Positions 48,475 through 57,513 are shown, counted from the first letter of the stretch. The stretch: DNA of 64,000 nt from Actinomadura physcomitrii (GCF_008923205.2 NZ_WBMS02000007.1:1-64000), one strand, 5' to 3'. Program-made: numbers and translations. Notes: generated by a model not told the origin, from the letters alone.

Positions 48475-50003
48475 GTCAGCCTCTCTTCGGCCGCGGCGAC
48501 CAGAACACGTCGCAGCAGCTTGCCGGTGGGGGTGCGAGGAAGTTCTGTGACGAACTCGAGGGAACGCGGCGTCTTGTAGAGCGCGAGGTGCTCACGGCAG
48601 TGCGCGATGAGCGCCGCCTCCAGTTCCGGACCGGCTGCCGACGGGTCCGCAGGCTGGACGACAGCGTGCACGCGCCGTCCCAGGTCGGAATCGGGCACGC
48701 CGATGACCGCGACATCCTCGACCGCCGGATGCGGAAGCAGGACGTCCTCGATCTCCTGCGGGTAGATGTTGACGCCGCCGGTGATGATGAGGTCCGTACG
48801 GCGGTCGACCAAGTAAAGGTTGCCGTCGGCGTCGACCCGCCCCACGTCGCCGAGCGTGCTCCAGCCCCGTTCGTCGAAGGCTCCGGCGGTCTTGTCCGGG
48901 TCGTTGTGATAGCTGAACTTGGGCGCTCCCTCGAACCAGATGGTGCCGACTTCACCGGGCGGAAGCTCGTGGTGGGCGTCGTCAAGCACGTGCACCTTGC
49001 CGAAGGTGGGGCGACCGACCGAACCGGGGTGGGCGAGCCAATCATGGGAGTCGATGAGGAAGAAGCAGTTGCCCTCGCTGCCCGAGTAGTACTCATGAAC
49101 GATCGGGCCGAGCCACTCGATGATCCGCCGTTTGACCTCCACCGGGCAGGGCGCCGCGGCGTGCACGACCATCCGCAGGCTCGACAGGTCGTATCTCCGG
49201 CGGACGTCGCCCGGAAGCTTCAGCATCCGGACGAGCATCGTCGGGACGAACTGGGCATGCGTCACCCGGTACTTCTCGATGAAGGCGAGGGTGCGCTCGG
49301 GATGGAAGCGGTCCATGATCACGACGGTTCCGCCGTTGCGCATGGTGCCGAGAGTCCAGCCGGTCGGCGCGGCATGGTAGAGCGGGGCCGGGCACAGGTA
49401 GACGGTCTGGGCGTCGAAGCCGAAGAGCCGCGGCATGGTGTGGTCGATACGCAGGCCCGTCCCGAACGGTTCGCCCTGCAGGGAGGGGAGGATGCCCTTG
49501 GGCCGCCCGGTCGTCCCGGACGAATAGAACATGTAGTAGCCCTCGCGCTCGCCGCTGCGCTCTCCCGCCGGCACCGATGCGGTGGCCTCGGCGAGACCTA
49601 CGAAGCCGCCACCGCCTGGTCCGCCTGACATCAGCCGCAGTTCGACGCCGGGCGAGGCGTCGGCGACCTGCTTCGGCAGGTCGCCGAGGCCCGCGGAGGC
49701 GATGAGGGCGCGGGCGCCGCAGTCCCGGACGATGTAGGCGGCCTCGTCCGCGGTCAGGTGGTGGTTGACCGGCGTCCAGAGGATGCCCGACCGCTGGCAC
49801 GCCCAGGCGGCGGTGAAGTAGCCGTCGGTGTTGTCGAACAGCAGCGCGATGTGGTCGCCGTAGCCGATGCCGTGCCGGTCCAGCAGCCGGGCCAGCCGGA
49901 CGGAGGCGTCGTCCAGCTCCCGGTAGGTGACGACCGCGCCGGTGGCCGCGGTGATGACGGCCGGTTTGTCCGGGTACCGGCGGGCCAGTTCCGACAGGTG
50001 CAC
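48471..50003 (-). CDS. Acyl-CoA ligase (class I adenylate-forming)
   Basis: 510 residues. FYSSGTTGRPKGI is the ATP loop; EYYSGSEGNCFFL the A5 region; TLGDVGRVDADGNLYLVDRR and LIITGGVNIYPQEIE form the hinge; ELPRTPTGKLLRRVL holds the catalytic Lys. The N-terminal YGDHIALLFDNTDGYFTAAW is of the FadD/caffeate-ligase type. The SGSEGN motif is characteristic of ligases for bulky side-chain acids in some actinobacterial steroid loci (weak, from memory). It lies in the middle of the 46.9-57.4 kb operon, nine bases after an ACAD gene. Confidence 0.9.
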   Translation of the reverse strand: MHLSELARRYPDKPAVITAATGAVVTYRELDDASVRLARLLDRHGIGYGDHIALLFDNTDGYFTAAWACQRSGILWTPVNHHLTADEAAYIVRDCGARALIASAGLGDLPKQVADASPGVELRLMSGGPGGGGFVGLAEATASVPAGERSGEREGYYMFYSSGTTGRPKGILPSLQGEPFGTGLRIDHTMPRLFGFDAQTVYLCPAPLYHAAPTGWTLGTMRNGGTVVIMDRFHPERTLAFIEKYRVTHAQFVPTMLVRMLKLPGDVRRRYDLSSLRMVVHAAAPCPVEVKRRIIEWLGPIVHEYYSGSEGNCFFLIDSHDWLAHPGSVGRPTFGKVHVLDDAHHELPPGEVGTIWFEGAPKFSYHNDPDKTAGAFDERGWSTLGDVGRVDADGNLYLVDRRTDLIITGGVNIYPQEIEDVLLPHPAVEDVAVIGVPDSDLGRRVHAVVQPADPSAAGPELEAALIAHCREHLALYKTPRSLEFVTELPRTPTGKLLRRVLVAAAEERLT

Positions 50004-50012
50004 CGTCCCTCC

Positions 50013-51203
50013 TCAGCGCGGCTCGCGCGGCAGGCCGAGGCCGCGCTCGGCGATGATGTTGCGCATGACCTCGGAGCTGCCGCCCGCGATCGTGTAGGCG
50101 CGGGCGTACAGGTAGGCGTCCTGCCAGCGGCCCTCGTCGACGGCCTCGTCGTCGCCTTCGGTCAGCACGCCGCGCTCGCCGAGCAGCGACACCGCGTACT
50201 CGGCGAGGCGCAGGTTCAGCTCGCTGAAGCCGAGCTTGGCCATCGGCGCGTCGGTGATGCGGTCCTTGCCCGCGCTCCAGCGCATCAGCGACGCGTGCGC
50301 AAGAGTCGCGACCGCGTCGACCTCGGCGCGGAAGGCGGCGAGTTGCTGCCGGACGTCCTCCAGGTCGATCGCGGGCCGCCCGTCGATCTTCAGGGCGCGG
50401 GCGGTCTCGACGAGGTCCTCCCAAGCCATCTCCACCGAGACGACGGAGGCGCCGACCCCGTGCCGCTCCTGCGCGAGCGAGGTGTTGGCGATGGCCCAGC
50501 CCTGCCCGGGCTTCCCGATCATCGCCTCGGCGGGGACGCGCACCTGGTCGAAGAAGACCTCGTTGAAGTCGGAGGTCCCGGTCAGCTCGCGCAGCGGCCT
50601 CACCTGGACACCGGGGGCCCGCATGTCCAGGACGAAGGCGCTGATGCCCTTGTGCTTGGGCGCGTCGGGGTCCGTGCGGGCGAGCAGGTAGCCGAGGTCG
50701 GCCCAATGCCCGTTGGTGGTCCACACCTTCTGGCCGTTGATCACCCAGTCGTCGCCGTCCTTGACGGCCGAAGTGCGCAGCGACGCCAGGTCGCTGCCCG
50801 CATCGGGTTCGCTGAACAGCTGGCACCAGAGCTGCTCGCCCGCCCGGATCGCCGGCAGGTACGTCTGCCTCTGCGCTTCCGTGCCGAAGCCGATCAGCGC
50901 ATGCGCGGCGAGATCGCTGCCGGAGCCGGGCATCGGCGCCCGGGCTCGCGCGATCTCCTCCCGGACGACCACGTCGCGGAGCGGGTCGTGATCCGGGACA
51001 CCGCCGAACCGCTCGGGCCAGTCGGCGCCCAGGTATCCGGCGGCGTAAAGCTCGGCCGTCCACCGCAGTGACGCCTTCAGCTCGCCTTCGTCCTCCGGGC
51101 TTCGCACCCCCGCGCGCACCTTGAAGCGAGGCGCGTGCGCGGCGACGAATTCCCGCACTTCCCGGCGGAAGTCCTCCAGCGGTGTACCGGCACCGAACTC
51201 CAC
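50013..51203 (-). CDS. Acyl-CoA dehydrogenase
   Basis: 396 residues from GTG 51203, preceded by GAGGAGG. LFSEPDAGSDLASLRTSAV, NGQKVWTTNGHWADLGYLLA, ELTGTSDFNEVFFDQVRVP, ANTSLAQERHG and TIAGGSSEVMRNIIAERGLGL are present, the order of FadE subunits with an intact FAD-binding middle domain. It follows another ACAD gene (51293-52444) after a hairpin-containing gap, and the two could form one enzyme, though that neighbour looks like a complete homotetrameric type. CoA-ester substrate unknown. Confidence 0.88.
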   Translation of the reverse strand: MEFGAGTPLEDFRREVREFVAAHAPRFKVRAGVRSPEDEGELKASLRWTAELYAAGYLGADWPERFGGVPDHDPLRDVVVREEIARARAPMPGSGSDLAAHALIGFGTEAQRQTYLPAIRAGEQLWCQLFSEPDAGSDLASLRTSAVKDGDDWVINGQKVWTTNGHWADLGYLLARTDPDAPKHKGISAFVLDMRAPGVQVRPLRELTGTSDFNEVFFDQVRVPAEAMIGKPGQGWAIANTSLAQERHGVGASVVSVEMAWEDLVETARALKIDGRPAIDLEDVRQQLAAFRAEVDAVATLAHASLMRWSAGKDRITDAPMAKLGFSELNLRLAEYAVSLLGERGVLTEGDDEAVDEGRWQDAYLYARAYTIAGGSSEVMRNIIAERGLGLPREPR

Positions 51204-51225
51204 GGTCGTTCTCCTCCTCGGCTGA

Positions 51226-51252
51226 GCCGGACCGCCGTGGCGGCGGTCCGGC
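51226..51252. terminator. Intercistronic stem-loop between two ACAD genes
   Basis: GCCGGACCGCC (51226-51236) pairs perfectly with GGCGGTCCGGC (51242-51252) over a five-base loop in the 89-base gap. A T-run is absent. Within an otherwise tight operon it may be a partial terminator or an mRNA-stabilising hairpin. Confidence 0.55.
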
Positions 51253-51292
51253 TGCGGTCTGCGGTGCCGGCCTGCGGCCGGCGGGGCGGGTC

Positions 51293-52444
51293 TCAGACGC
51301 CCAGGGCGCGGCCCACGATCTCCTTCATGATTTCGGTGGTGCCGCCGTAGATGGTCTGGATCCGGGCGTTCACGAACGCCTTCGCGACCGGATACTCGTT
51401 CATGTACCCGTATCCGCCGTGCAACTGCACGCAGCGGTCGACGACGCGCTGCTGCAGCTCGGTCGTCCACCACTTGGCCTTGGCCGCCTCGACGTGGGTC
51501 AGCTTCTTGGCCGACAGGGCGCGCAGGCAGCGGTCGACGAACACCTGGGCGATGTCGACCTCGGTGTCGAGCTCGGCGAGCAGGAACCGGCTGTTCTGGA
51601 AGGAGCCGATCGGCTGCCCGAACGCGGTGCGCGTCTTGGCGTACTCGATCGTCTGGTCCAGGATCGAGCGGGAGGCGGCGACCGCCGACACGGCAATGGA
51701 CATCCGCTCCTCGGGGAGGTTGGTCATGAGCTGGTAGAAGCCCCTGCCCTCCTCGCCGAGCAGGTTCGCGGCGGGGACGCGCACGTTGTCGAAGTTCAGC
51801 TCCGCGGTGTCCTGCGCGTGCAGGCCCATCTTGTCCAGGTTGCGGCCACGGGTGAACCCGTCCATACCCCGCTCGACGACGAAGAGAGTGAAGGCTTTGC
51901 TGCCGCCCGCCGGGTCGGTCTTGGCGACGACGATGACCCGGTCGGAGTTGATGCCGTTCGAGATGAAGGTCTTCGCACCGTTGATGATCCAGTCGTCACC
52001 GTCGCGCACCGCCGTCGTGGCGATGCCCTTCAGGTCGCTGCCCGTGCCGGGCTCGGTCATCGCGATCGCCCAGATCTCCTCGCCAGAGGCGAACGGCGGC
52101 AGCCAGCGGGCCTTCTGCTCATCGTTCGCCATCTTCAGCAGGTACGGCGCGACGACGTCGTTGTGCAGAGTGAACCCGGGCCCGTGGACATCCGAGGCGG
52201 CGAGTTCCTCGGCGACGATGGCGTTGAAACGGAAGTCGTCCACGCCTCCCCCGCCGAACTCCTCGGGCACGTTGAACCCCACCAGCCCGACCTTCGCCGC
52301 GGCGGCGAAGATCTCCCGGTCGGCGATCCCCGCCTTCTCCCAGCGCTCCATGTGGGGCGCCATCTCGCGGGTGACGAAGTCCCGGACGACCTCGCGGAAC
52401 GCCCGGTGATCGGCCTCGAATACGTCGCGTTCCATGGCGGTCAC
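51293..52444 (-). CDS. Acyl-CoA dehydrogenase
   Basis: 383 residues, standard acyl-CoA dehydrogenase layout: VREFVTREMAPHMERWEKAG, NVPEEFGGGGVDDF, IAMTEPGTGSDLKGI, GAKTFISNGINSDRVIVVAK, AKTRTAFGQPIGSFQNSRF, LHGGYGYMNEYPVAKAFVNA and QTIYGGTTEIMKEIVGRALG at the C-terminus. The TEPGTGSDL and YGGTTEIMKE motifs are those of catalytically complete homotetrameric enzymes acting on short or branched acyl-CoAs. It overlaps the ligase gene upstream by four bases, so acid activation and first oxidation are coupled. Confidence 0.9.
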   Translation of the reverse strand: MTAMERDVFEADHRAFREVVRDFVTREMAPHMERWEKAGIADREIFAAAAKVGLVGFNVPEEFGGGGVDDFRFNAIVAEELAASDVHGPGFTLHNDVVAPYLLKMANDEQKARWLPPFASGEEIWAIAMTEPGTGSDLKGIATTAVRDGDDWIINGAKTFISNGINSDRVIVVAKTDPAGGSKAFTLFVVERGMDGFTRGRNLDKMGLHAQDTAELNFDNVRVPAANLLGEEGRGFYQLMTNLPEERMSIAVSAVAASRSILDQTIEYAKTRTAFGQPIGSFQNSRFLLAELDTEVDIAQVFVDRCLRALSAKKLTHVEAAKAKWWTTELQQRVVDRCVQLHGGYGYMNEYPVAKAFVNARIQTIYGGTTEIMKEIVGRALGV

Positions 52445-53952
52445 TTCCTTTCGGTTTCGGCAAAGAGGGCGAGCAGATCGGTGCGGCTGACCTTCTGCGA
52501 GACGCCGCGCGGCAGGGCGTCGACCGGCAAGAACCGGACAGGCACCTCATAGGGCAGCAGTTCCTTACGGCAGAAGGTGCGCAGCTCGTCGTCGGCCGGC
52601 GCATCGTGGCCGGGCGCCAGCTCGAAAGCGGCGACGGGCACATGCCCGAGCCGACGGTCGGGCACCCCCGCGACCGCCGCCTCGGCGATGGCGGGATGCC
52701 GCTCGAGCGCGCTCACGACGGTCGAGGGCAGCACCTTGAACCCGCCCCGGATGATCACGTCGTCCGCGCGGCCGCGCAGCCACAGGAACCCGTCTTCGTC
52801 CACTCGGGCGAGATCGCTGGTGCGGATCCAGCCACCGTCACCGCCGGCCTGCGGAGTCCGGATCTCCAGCACGCCGACCCTGCCGGTGGCGAGCGGTTCT
52901 CCGTCCTCACCGGTCACGCGCAGTTCGACGCCGGGGAACGGGCGGCCGACGCTGCCGCGCTTGCGCACCCACCACTTGCCGTGGTCGCGCAGCGACCAGC
53001 CCGCCACGGCGCCGGAGAACTCCGTCGCCCCGTACACCACCAGCACGGGTATTCCGTACCGGTCGAGGAACGCGTCGGCCAGCTCGGGCGGAGTCGGCGC
53101 GGCGCCCGCGGTGATGGCCCGCAGACTCTCCAGGTCCTCGGCCGGGACGTCCGCATCGAGCACGCTGCGGATGGCGGCCGGCGGCAGTCCCGCGATCCGC
53201 GGGCGGTGCCGGCGCACGGCGTCGCGCCAGGCGTCCACGGTGAAGCGTTCCAGCAGGACGAGCCGGCGGGTCTCGGCCAGCCCTTGCAACACGCCCCAGA
53301 GCCCGCCGATGTGGACCATCGGCGTGGTGACGAGGCCGACGCCGCCGGTGAACGGCGCACGTCGGCGCTGCCCGGGTGCCATGTGGCCGTTGACCGAGCC
53401 GAGCGCCGCTTCGATCTGGTGGTAGGACAGCGGGATCCGTTTGGGCGGCCCTGTCGTCCCGGAAGTCGACAGTTCGACGGCGATCCCCGGCGCGGTGCGC
53501 GCCGGGGTCGCCGGCTGCAGGACGGACGGGAGCTCGGCGGAGCGCGCTTCGGGACCGTCCATGACGAACCCGGCGGCTCCCGCCTTCACGGCCGCGAACG
53601 TGAACGCCTGGTCTTCCCAGAACCGCGAAGTGGCGAACAGCACCGGTGGGGCGCCGCGTCCGATTTCGGCGCTCAGCCGCTCCATCGGCTGGAGCGGATT
53701 GAAGACGGTCAGGCACCGGCCGGTCGTCAGGGCGAGCCAGACCAGCGCGATCGACTCCGGCCGGTTCTCCAGGACGACCCCGACCCGCGCGCCCTCCCCC
53801 AGGCCGAGGGCGTCAAGCTCCGCGGACGCCCGTTCGGCCAGTCGTCGCAGGTCGCCCCAGGCGACCCAGGCGCCGCCGAACTCGACGGCCGGGACGTCGT
53901 CGCCGACGTCCTGCAAGGCCCGCAACCGCCCGGCGATCGTGGACGAGGTCAC
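52441..53952 (-). CDS. Acyl-CoA ligase-like adenylate-forming protein
   Basis: 503 residues from GTG 53952, preceded by AAGGAGACCTCG. STSGTTGPPKRIPL (ATP loop with Arg where Gly is usual), VYGATEFSGAVAGW, RTSDLARVDEDGFL, RGRADDVIIRGGFKVLP and LPRGVSQKVSRTDL (Lys kept, preceding Gly replaced by Gln) are visible. These deviations are shared with the ligase half of the protein at 34626-36578, so the two are a paralogous subfamily. The catalytic Lys and the hinge Asp are kept, so activity is likely. The gene follows the thiolase gene (11-base gap) and overlaps the ACAD gene downstream. Confidence 0.88.
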   Translation of the reverse strand: MTSSTIAGRLRALQDVGDDVPAVEFGGAWVAWGDLRRLAERASAELDALGLGEGARVGVVLENRPESIALVWLALTTGRCLTVFNPLQPMERLSAEIGRGAPPVLFATSRFWEDQAFTFAAVKAGAAGFVMDGPEARSAELPSVLQPATPARTAPGIAVELSTSGTTGPPKRIPLSYHQIEAALGSVNGHMAPGQRRRAPFTGGVGLVTTPMVHIGGLWGVLQGLAETRRLVLLERFTVDAWRDAVRRHRPRIAGLPPAAIRSVLDADVPAEDLESLRAITAGAAPTPPELADAFLDRYGIPVLVVYGATEFSGAVAGWSLRDHGKWWVRKRGSVGRPFPGVELRVTGEDGEPLATGRVGVLEIRTPQAGGDGGWIRTSDLARVDEDGFLWLRGRADDVIIRGGFKVLPSTVVSALERHPAIAEAAVAGVPDRRLGHVPVAAFELAPGHDAPADDELRTFCRKELLPYEVPVRFLPVDALPRGVSQKVSRTDLLALFAETERK

Positions 53953-53963
53953 CGAGGTCTCCT

Positions 53964-55109
53964 TCACAGCAGTTCGAGGATGGTGGCGTTGGCCATGCCG
54001 CCGCCCTCGCACATCGTCTGGAGCCCGTAGGTGGTGCCGGAGTCGCGCATCTGGTGGACGAGGGTGGTCATCAGCCGAGCCCCGCTGCCACCGAGCGGAT
54101 GACCCAGCGCGATGGCGCCACCGTTGACGTTGAGGGCCTTCTCGTCGGCGCCGAGGTCCTGCAGCCAGGCCAGCGGCACGGGCGCGAACGCCTCGTTCAC
54201 CTCGAACACGCCGATCTGGTCGAGCGACAGGCCGCTGCGCTCGAGAGCCCTGCGGGTGGCCGGGATCGGCGCCGTCAGCATGATCACCGGGTCGTCGGCG
54301 GCGACCACGGCGGTGTGCACGCGGGCGATCGGCGTCAACCCCAGCTCGGCGGCCTTCTCCGAGGTGGTCATCAGCAGCCCCGCCGCGCCGTCGCTGATCT
54401 GCGAGCTGTTGCCCGCGTGGATCGTCCCGTCCTCCTTGAAGGCCGGCTTGAGCTTGGCCAGTGACTCCAGAGTCCCGCCGCGCCGGACGCCCTCGTCGGT
54501 GTCGACGCGGGCGCCGTCGTCCAGGGTGACCGGGACGATCTGGTCCTGGAACCGGCCGGCGTCGATCGCGGCGGCGGCCTTGGCGTGCGAGGCGAGGGAG
54601 AACTCGTCCAGCCGCTGGCGGGACATCCCCCACCGCTCGACGATCATCTCGGCGCCGATGCCCTGGTTGGCCATCGCGATGCCGTAGCGCTTCTGGAAGC
54701 CCGGCCCCATCGGGTTCCCATCGAGCACGGAGGTGCCCATGGGGACGCGGGACATGCTCTCCACACCGCCGGCGACGACCACGTCGTACTGTCCGGAGAT
54801 CAGTCCGGCGGCGGCGAAGTGCACGGTCTGCTGAGACGATCCGCACTGCCGGTCCACGGAGGTGCCGGGCACCGACTCGGGCCATCCCGCCGACAGCACC
54901 GCGCTGCGGGCGATGTTGTTCGCCTGGTCGGCGACCTGCTGGACGCAACCCCAGATGACATCGTCGACGAGGGACGGGTCGACACCGGTGCGCGCTGCCA
55001 GCGCGGTCAGTACCGTCGCGGACAGGTCGACCGGGTGGACGCCGGACAGCGCGCCGTTGCGGCGGCCGACCGGGGTACGGACCGCATCGACGATCACTGC
55101 GTCACGCAT
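53964..55109 (-). CDS. Thiolase (acetyl-CoA acyltransferase)
   Basis: 381 residues, canonical thiolase: VDAVRTPVGRRNGALSG, SVDRQCGSSQQTVHFAA with nucleophile Cys89, AGGVESMSRVPMG, NVNGGAIALGHPLGGSGARL with the catalytic His, and MCEGGGMANATIL with the second catalytic Cys. It cleaves a 3-oxoacyl-CoA with CoA to release acetyl- or propionyl-CoA. It lies between an ACAD pair and a ligase in the large leftward operon, overlapping ACAD subunit B by eight bases. It is the only complete classical thiolase in the window; the gene at 25686 lacks the Cys. Confidence 0.93.
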   Translation of the reverse strand: MRDAVIVDAVRTPVGRRNGALSGVHPVDLSATVLTALAARTGVDPSLVDDVIWGCVQQVADQANNIARSAVLSAGWPESVPGTSVDRQCGSSQQTVHFAAAGLISGQYDVVVAGGVESMSRVPMGTSVLDGNPMGPGFQKRYGIAMANQGIGAEMIVERWGMSRQRLDEFSLASHAKAAAAIDAGRFQDQIVPVTLDDGARVDTDEGVRRGGTLESLAKLKPAFKEDGTIHAGNSSQISDGAAGLLMTTSEKAAELGLTPIARVHTAVVAADDPVIMLTAPIPATRRALERSGLSLDQIGVFEVNEAFAPVPLAWLQDLGADEKALNVNGGAIALGHPLGGSGARLMTTLVHQMRDSGTTYGLQTMCEGGGMANATILELL

Positions 55110-56226
55110 GGGAGTCCTCTTTTCGGCTGTGGAGCACAGCGGTCACGGCCTGCTCGCGCAGGCGGTCGGGAAGGGCGATCAGCGCCTCGGCGCCCTTGGC
55201 TCGGCGCAGGTAACGGTGGGCGGGATGCTCCCAGGTGAAGCCCATCCCGCCGTGGATCTGGACGCAGCCCTGGGTGGCGGCGACGGCCGCGTCGAGGGCT
55301 TGCGCGGCGGCGAGCCGGACCGCGATCCGGGTCTCGCCGGAACCCGGGTCCTCATCGAGCGCGCCCGCCGCGGCGGCGACCAGCGCACGGGCCGACTCGA
55401 CGGCCACGAACATGTCGGCGGCGCGGTGCGAGATCGCCTGGAACGAGCCGATGGCACGGCCGAACTGGTGGCGGGTCTTGGCGTATTCGACGGCGAGGTC
55501 GGTCGCCTCGGCACCGACGCCCACCATGTCGGCGGCCAGCATCACCAGTGCGGCGTTCTCCGCAATGGCCAGTACGGTGTCGTATTTGAACGGCCCGGTG
55601 ACGCATTCCGCGGGGCCGTCCAGCGTGACGGCGCCGAGGGACCGCGTCGGGTCCAGGGCTTCCAGGGCGTGCACTCCGGTCGACGGATCGATCTCGGTGA
55701 GGAAGAGGCTCGGGTCCCCGTCGTCGGTGATGGACGCGACGAGCAGCAGTCCGGCTGCGGCGGCGTCGGCGACGACCGGCACGTGGCCATGAAGCGACCA
55801 GCCATCGCGTCCGCGGACCGCATGGACGTCTTCGGCGGCGCCCCAGCCGTTCGCGGTCCGGCCGGTGGCGACCGCGGCGATGACCTCGCCGGACGCCAGC
55901 CGTGGCAGCCACCGTTCCGCAATGTCGGATCCGGCGGCCATCAGCGCGGCCTGCACGGCGAACAGCGAGACGGTCGGAACCGGCGCCAGCCGGCGCCCCA
56001 GTTCCTCCTGGACGGCGGCGGCGAGCGCGAATCCCGCTCCGCCGCCGCCGTGCTCCTCGCCCACGGCCAGTCCGGGCACGCCCACTTCGGCGAGGGCGCC
56101 CCAGAGCCCCTCGTCCCACTGCTCGGGGCCGTCCGCCAGAGCGGCCACGGTGTCGACGGCGCAGCGGTCCCGCAGCAGACGGGCGATCGCGCCGCGCAGC
56201 TCCGTTTCGACCTCGGATCCGCTCAT
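55102..56226 (-). CDS. Acyl-CoA dehydrogenase (heteromeric pair, subunit B)
   Basis: 374 residues. The N-terminal LRGAIARLLRDRCAVDTVAA and LAVGEEHGGGGAGFALAA are followed by a reduced middle domain (GWSLHGHVPVVADAAAAGLL, no TEP-GSD motif). Then come AKTRHQFGRAIGSFQAISHR and QIHGGMGFTWEHPAHRYLRR. The same architecture as 31395-32528 suggests a partner subunit of an alpha2-beta2 enzyme with its neighbour at 56223-57437, which it overlaps by four bases. Such enzymes desaturate bulky, branched or side-chain acyl-CoAs. Confidence 0.86.
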   Translation of the reverse strand: MSGSEVETELRGAIARLLRDRCAVDTVAALADGPEQWDEGLWGALAEVGVPGLAVGEEHGGGGAGFALAAAVQEELGRRLAPVPTVSLFAVQAALMAAGSDIAERWLPRLASGEVIAAVATGRTANGWGAAEDVHAVRGRDGWSLHGHVPVVADAAAAGLLLVASITDDGDPSLFLTEIDPSTGVHALEALDPTRSLGAVTLDGPAECVTGPFKYDTVLAIAENAALVMLAADMVGVGAEATDLAVEYAKTRHQFGRAIGSFQAISHRAADMFVAVESARALVAAAAGALDEDPGSGETRIAVRLAAAQALDAAVAATQGCVQIHGGMGFTWEHPAHRYLRRAKGAEALIALPDRLREQAVTAVLHSRKEDSHA

Positions 56227-57437
56227 CGGCCGCCTCCGATCTGCAGATCACCGCGGTGGGAGGGCAGCCCGAGCACCTTCTCCGCGATCGTGTTGCGCTG
56301 GATCTCGGCCGTGCCCGCACCGATCGTCGACGAGCGGCTCATCAGGTATCCGTACGTCCATCGGCCGCGTTCGGGCGCGGACGGCTCCCGCTGGCCGAGG
56401 ACCGCGGCCGGGCCGAGCACGCGGAGCGCCACTTCGTGCAGCCGCTGGTCGAATTCCGACTTGACGAGCCGGTTCACCGAAGCGGCCGCCCCGGGGTCGT
56501 CTCCGCGAAGTACGGCCTCCAAAGCGCGCCGGCTGTTGGACGCCAGTACGCGCACCGCCGCTTCAAGGCCGGCGAGCGCCTGTCGAACAACGGGATCATC
56601 GGCCTCGCCCGTACTGAGGGCCAGGGAGAACAGCTCGTCCACGATCCGGCGGTAGCGGAACTCATCGGAGAGGAACGCGGTCGCGCGCTCGTGGCCGAGG
56701 CTCGTGCGGGCGATGGCCCAGCCACCGCCTTCCTCACCCACCAGGTTCGCCGCCGGAACACGGACATCGTCGAGGAACACTTCGGCGAAGTGGGCTCCGC
56801 CGCTGATGTCGCGCAGCGGCCGAACGGTGATACCAGGCGCGTCCATCGGAATGAGCAGGTAGCTGATGCCTGCCGGGCCGGGCTCTGGCGGACCGGTGCG
56901 GACGAGCGCGAACATCCAGTCGGCCTTGTCGGCCATCGACGTCCAGATCTTCTGGCCGGTGACGAGGTAGTCGTCGCCGTCGCGCACCGCGCGGGTCGAC
57001 AGGGCCGTCAGGTCGCTGCCGGCTCCGGGCTCGGAGAAGCCTTGGCACCAGAACTCGTCGGCGCGCAGCAGCGGCCGAAGGAAACGCGCCTTCTGCTCGG
57101 GGGTTCCGTGCTTGATGAGCGTGGGCGCAACGATGAACGAGAGGCCGCAGGGATGCTTCGGTGCTCGCGCCTTGGTCATCAGACGGTGGTAGGCGATCTG
57201 GTCGGCGAGACCGAGCGCCATGCCTCCGGCGTCGACCGGCCAGCCCGGCGCGGCGAGTCCCGCCTCTTCGAGGTCCGCATGGAACGCCCTGGCCCATTGG
57301 AGGCGGGCTTCCCGGTCGCGGGGCGGACGGCCCTGGTGATCCGTGAGGAAGTCGCCCAACCGCACCCGCCAGTCGGAGCCGGTGTCGGACGCGGCGTCGC
57401 GGGACGATCCCTGGACTCCGGTCTGGACGGTGGACAT
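56223..57437 (-). CDS. Acyl-CoA dehydrogenase (heteromeric pair, subunit A)
   Basis: 404 residues, first gene of the 46.9-57.4 kb operon. GFSEPGAGSDLTALSTRAV, GQKIWTSMADKADWMFALV, ISGGAHFAEVFLDDVRVP, ARTSLGHERATAFL and STIGAGTAEIQRNTIAEKVLG mark the FAD-binding subunit, closely similar to 30242-31402. It starts 105 bases from the divergent LLM gene, and the interval contains the 24-base palindrome at 57490-57513, so this operon is likely controlled with that gene. Confidence 0.88.
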   Translation of the reverse strand: MSTVQTGVQGSSRDAASDTGSDWRVRLGDFLTDHQGRPPRDREARLQWARAFHADLEEAGLAAPGWPVDAGGMALGLADQIAYHRLMTKARAPKHPCGLSFIVAPTLIKHGTPEQKARFLRPLLRADEFWCQGFSEPGAGSDLTALSTRAVRDGDDYLVTGQKIWTSMADKADWMFALVRTGPPEPGPAGISYLLIPMDAPGITVRPLRDISGGAHFAEVFLDDVRVPAANLVGEEGGGWAIARTSLGHERATAFLSDEFRYRRIVDELFSLALSTGEADDPVVRQALAGLEAAVRVLASNSRRALEAVLRGDDPGAAASVNRLVKSEFDQRLHEVALRVLGPAAVLGQREPSAPERGRWTYGYLMSRSSTIGAGTAEIQRNTIAEKVLGLPSHRGDLQIGGGR

Positions 57438-57489
57438 CCATCCTCCTCGCGTGTCGATTCGAACTTGATTCTACCCAAACGAAGCATAC

Positions 57490-57513
57490 ATGGTTTACTA
57501 GGTTATCTACCAT
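57490..57513. promoter_or_regulatory. Operator-like palindrome between divergent ACAD and LLM genes
   Basis: ATGGT and ACCAT flank an AT-rich core (TTTACTAGGTTATC). The core aligns with GGTTAACTAAGTTACCC at 7465-7481 (12 of 17) and shares AGGTTATCTA with 3874-3883. It lies midway in the 105-base divergent interval, where it could control both the nine-gene leftward operon and the LLM-FadR unit. Confidence 0.6.

Noticed and set aside
3875..57513. KstR/KstR2-type operators of cholesterol catabolism
   Set aside because: The palindromes here do not match the published KstR (AACnnGTT-type) or KstR2 (CAAGnnCTTG-type) patterns.
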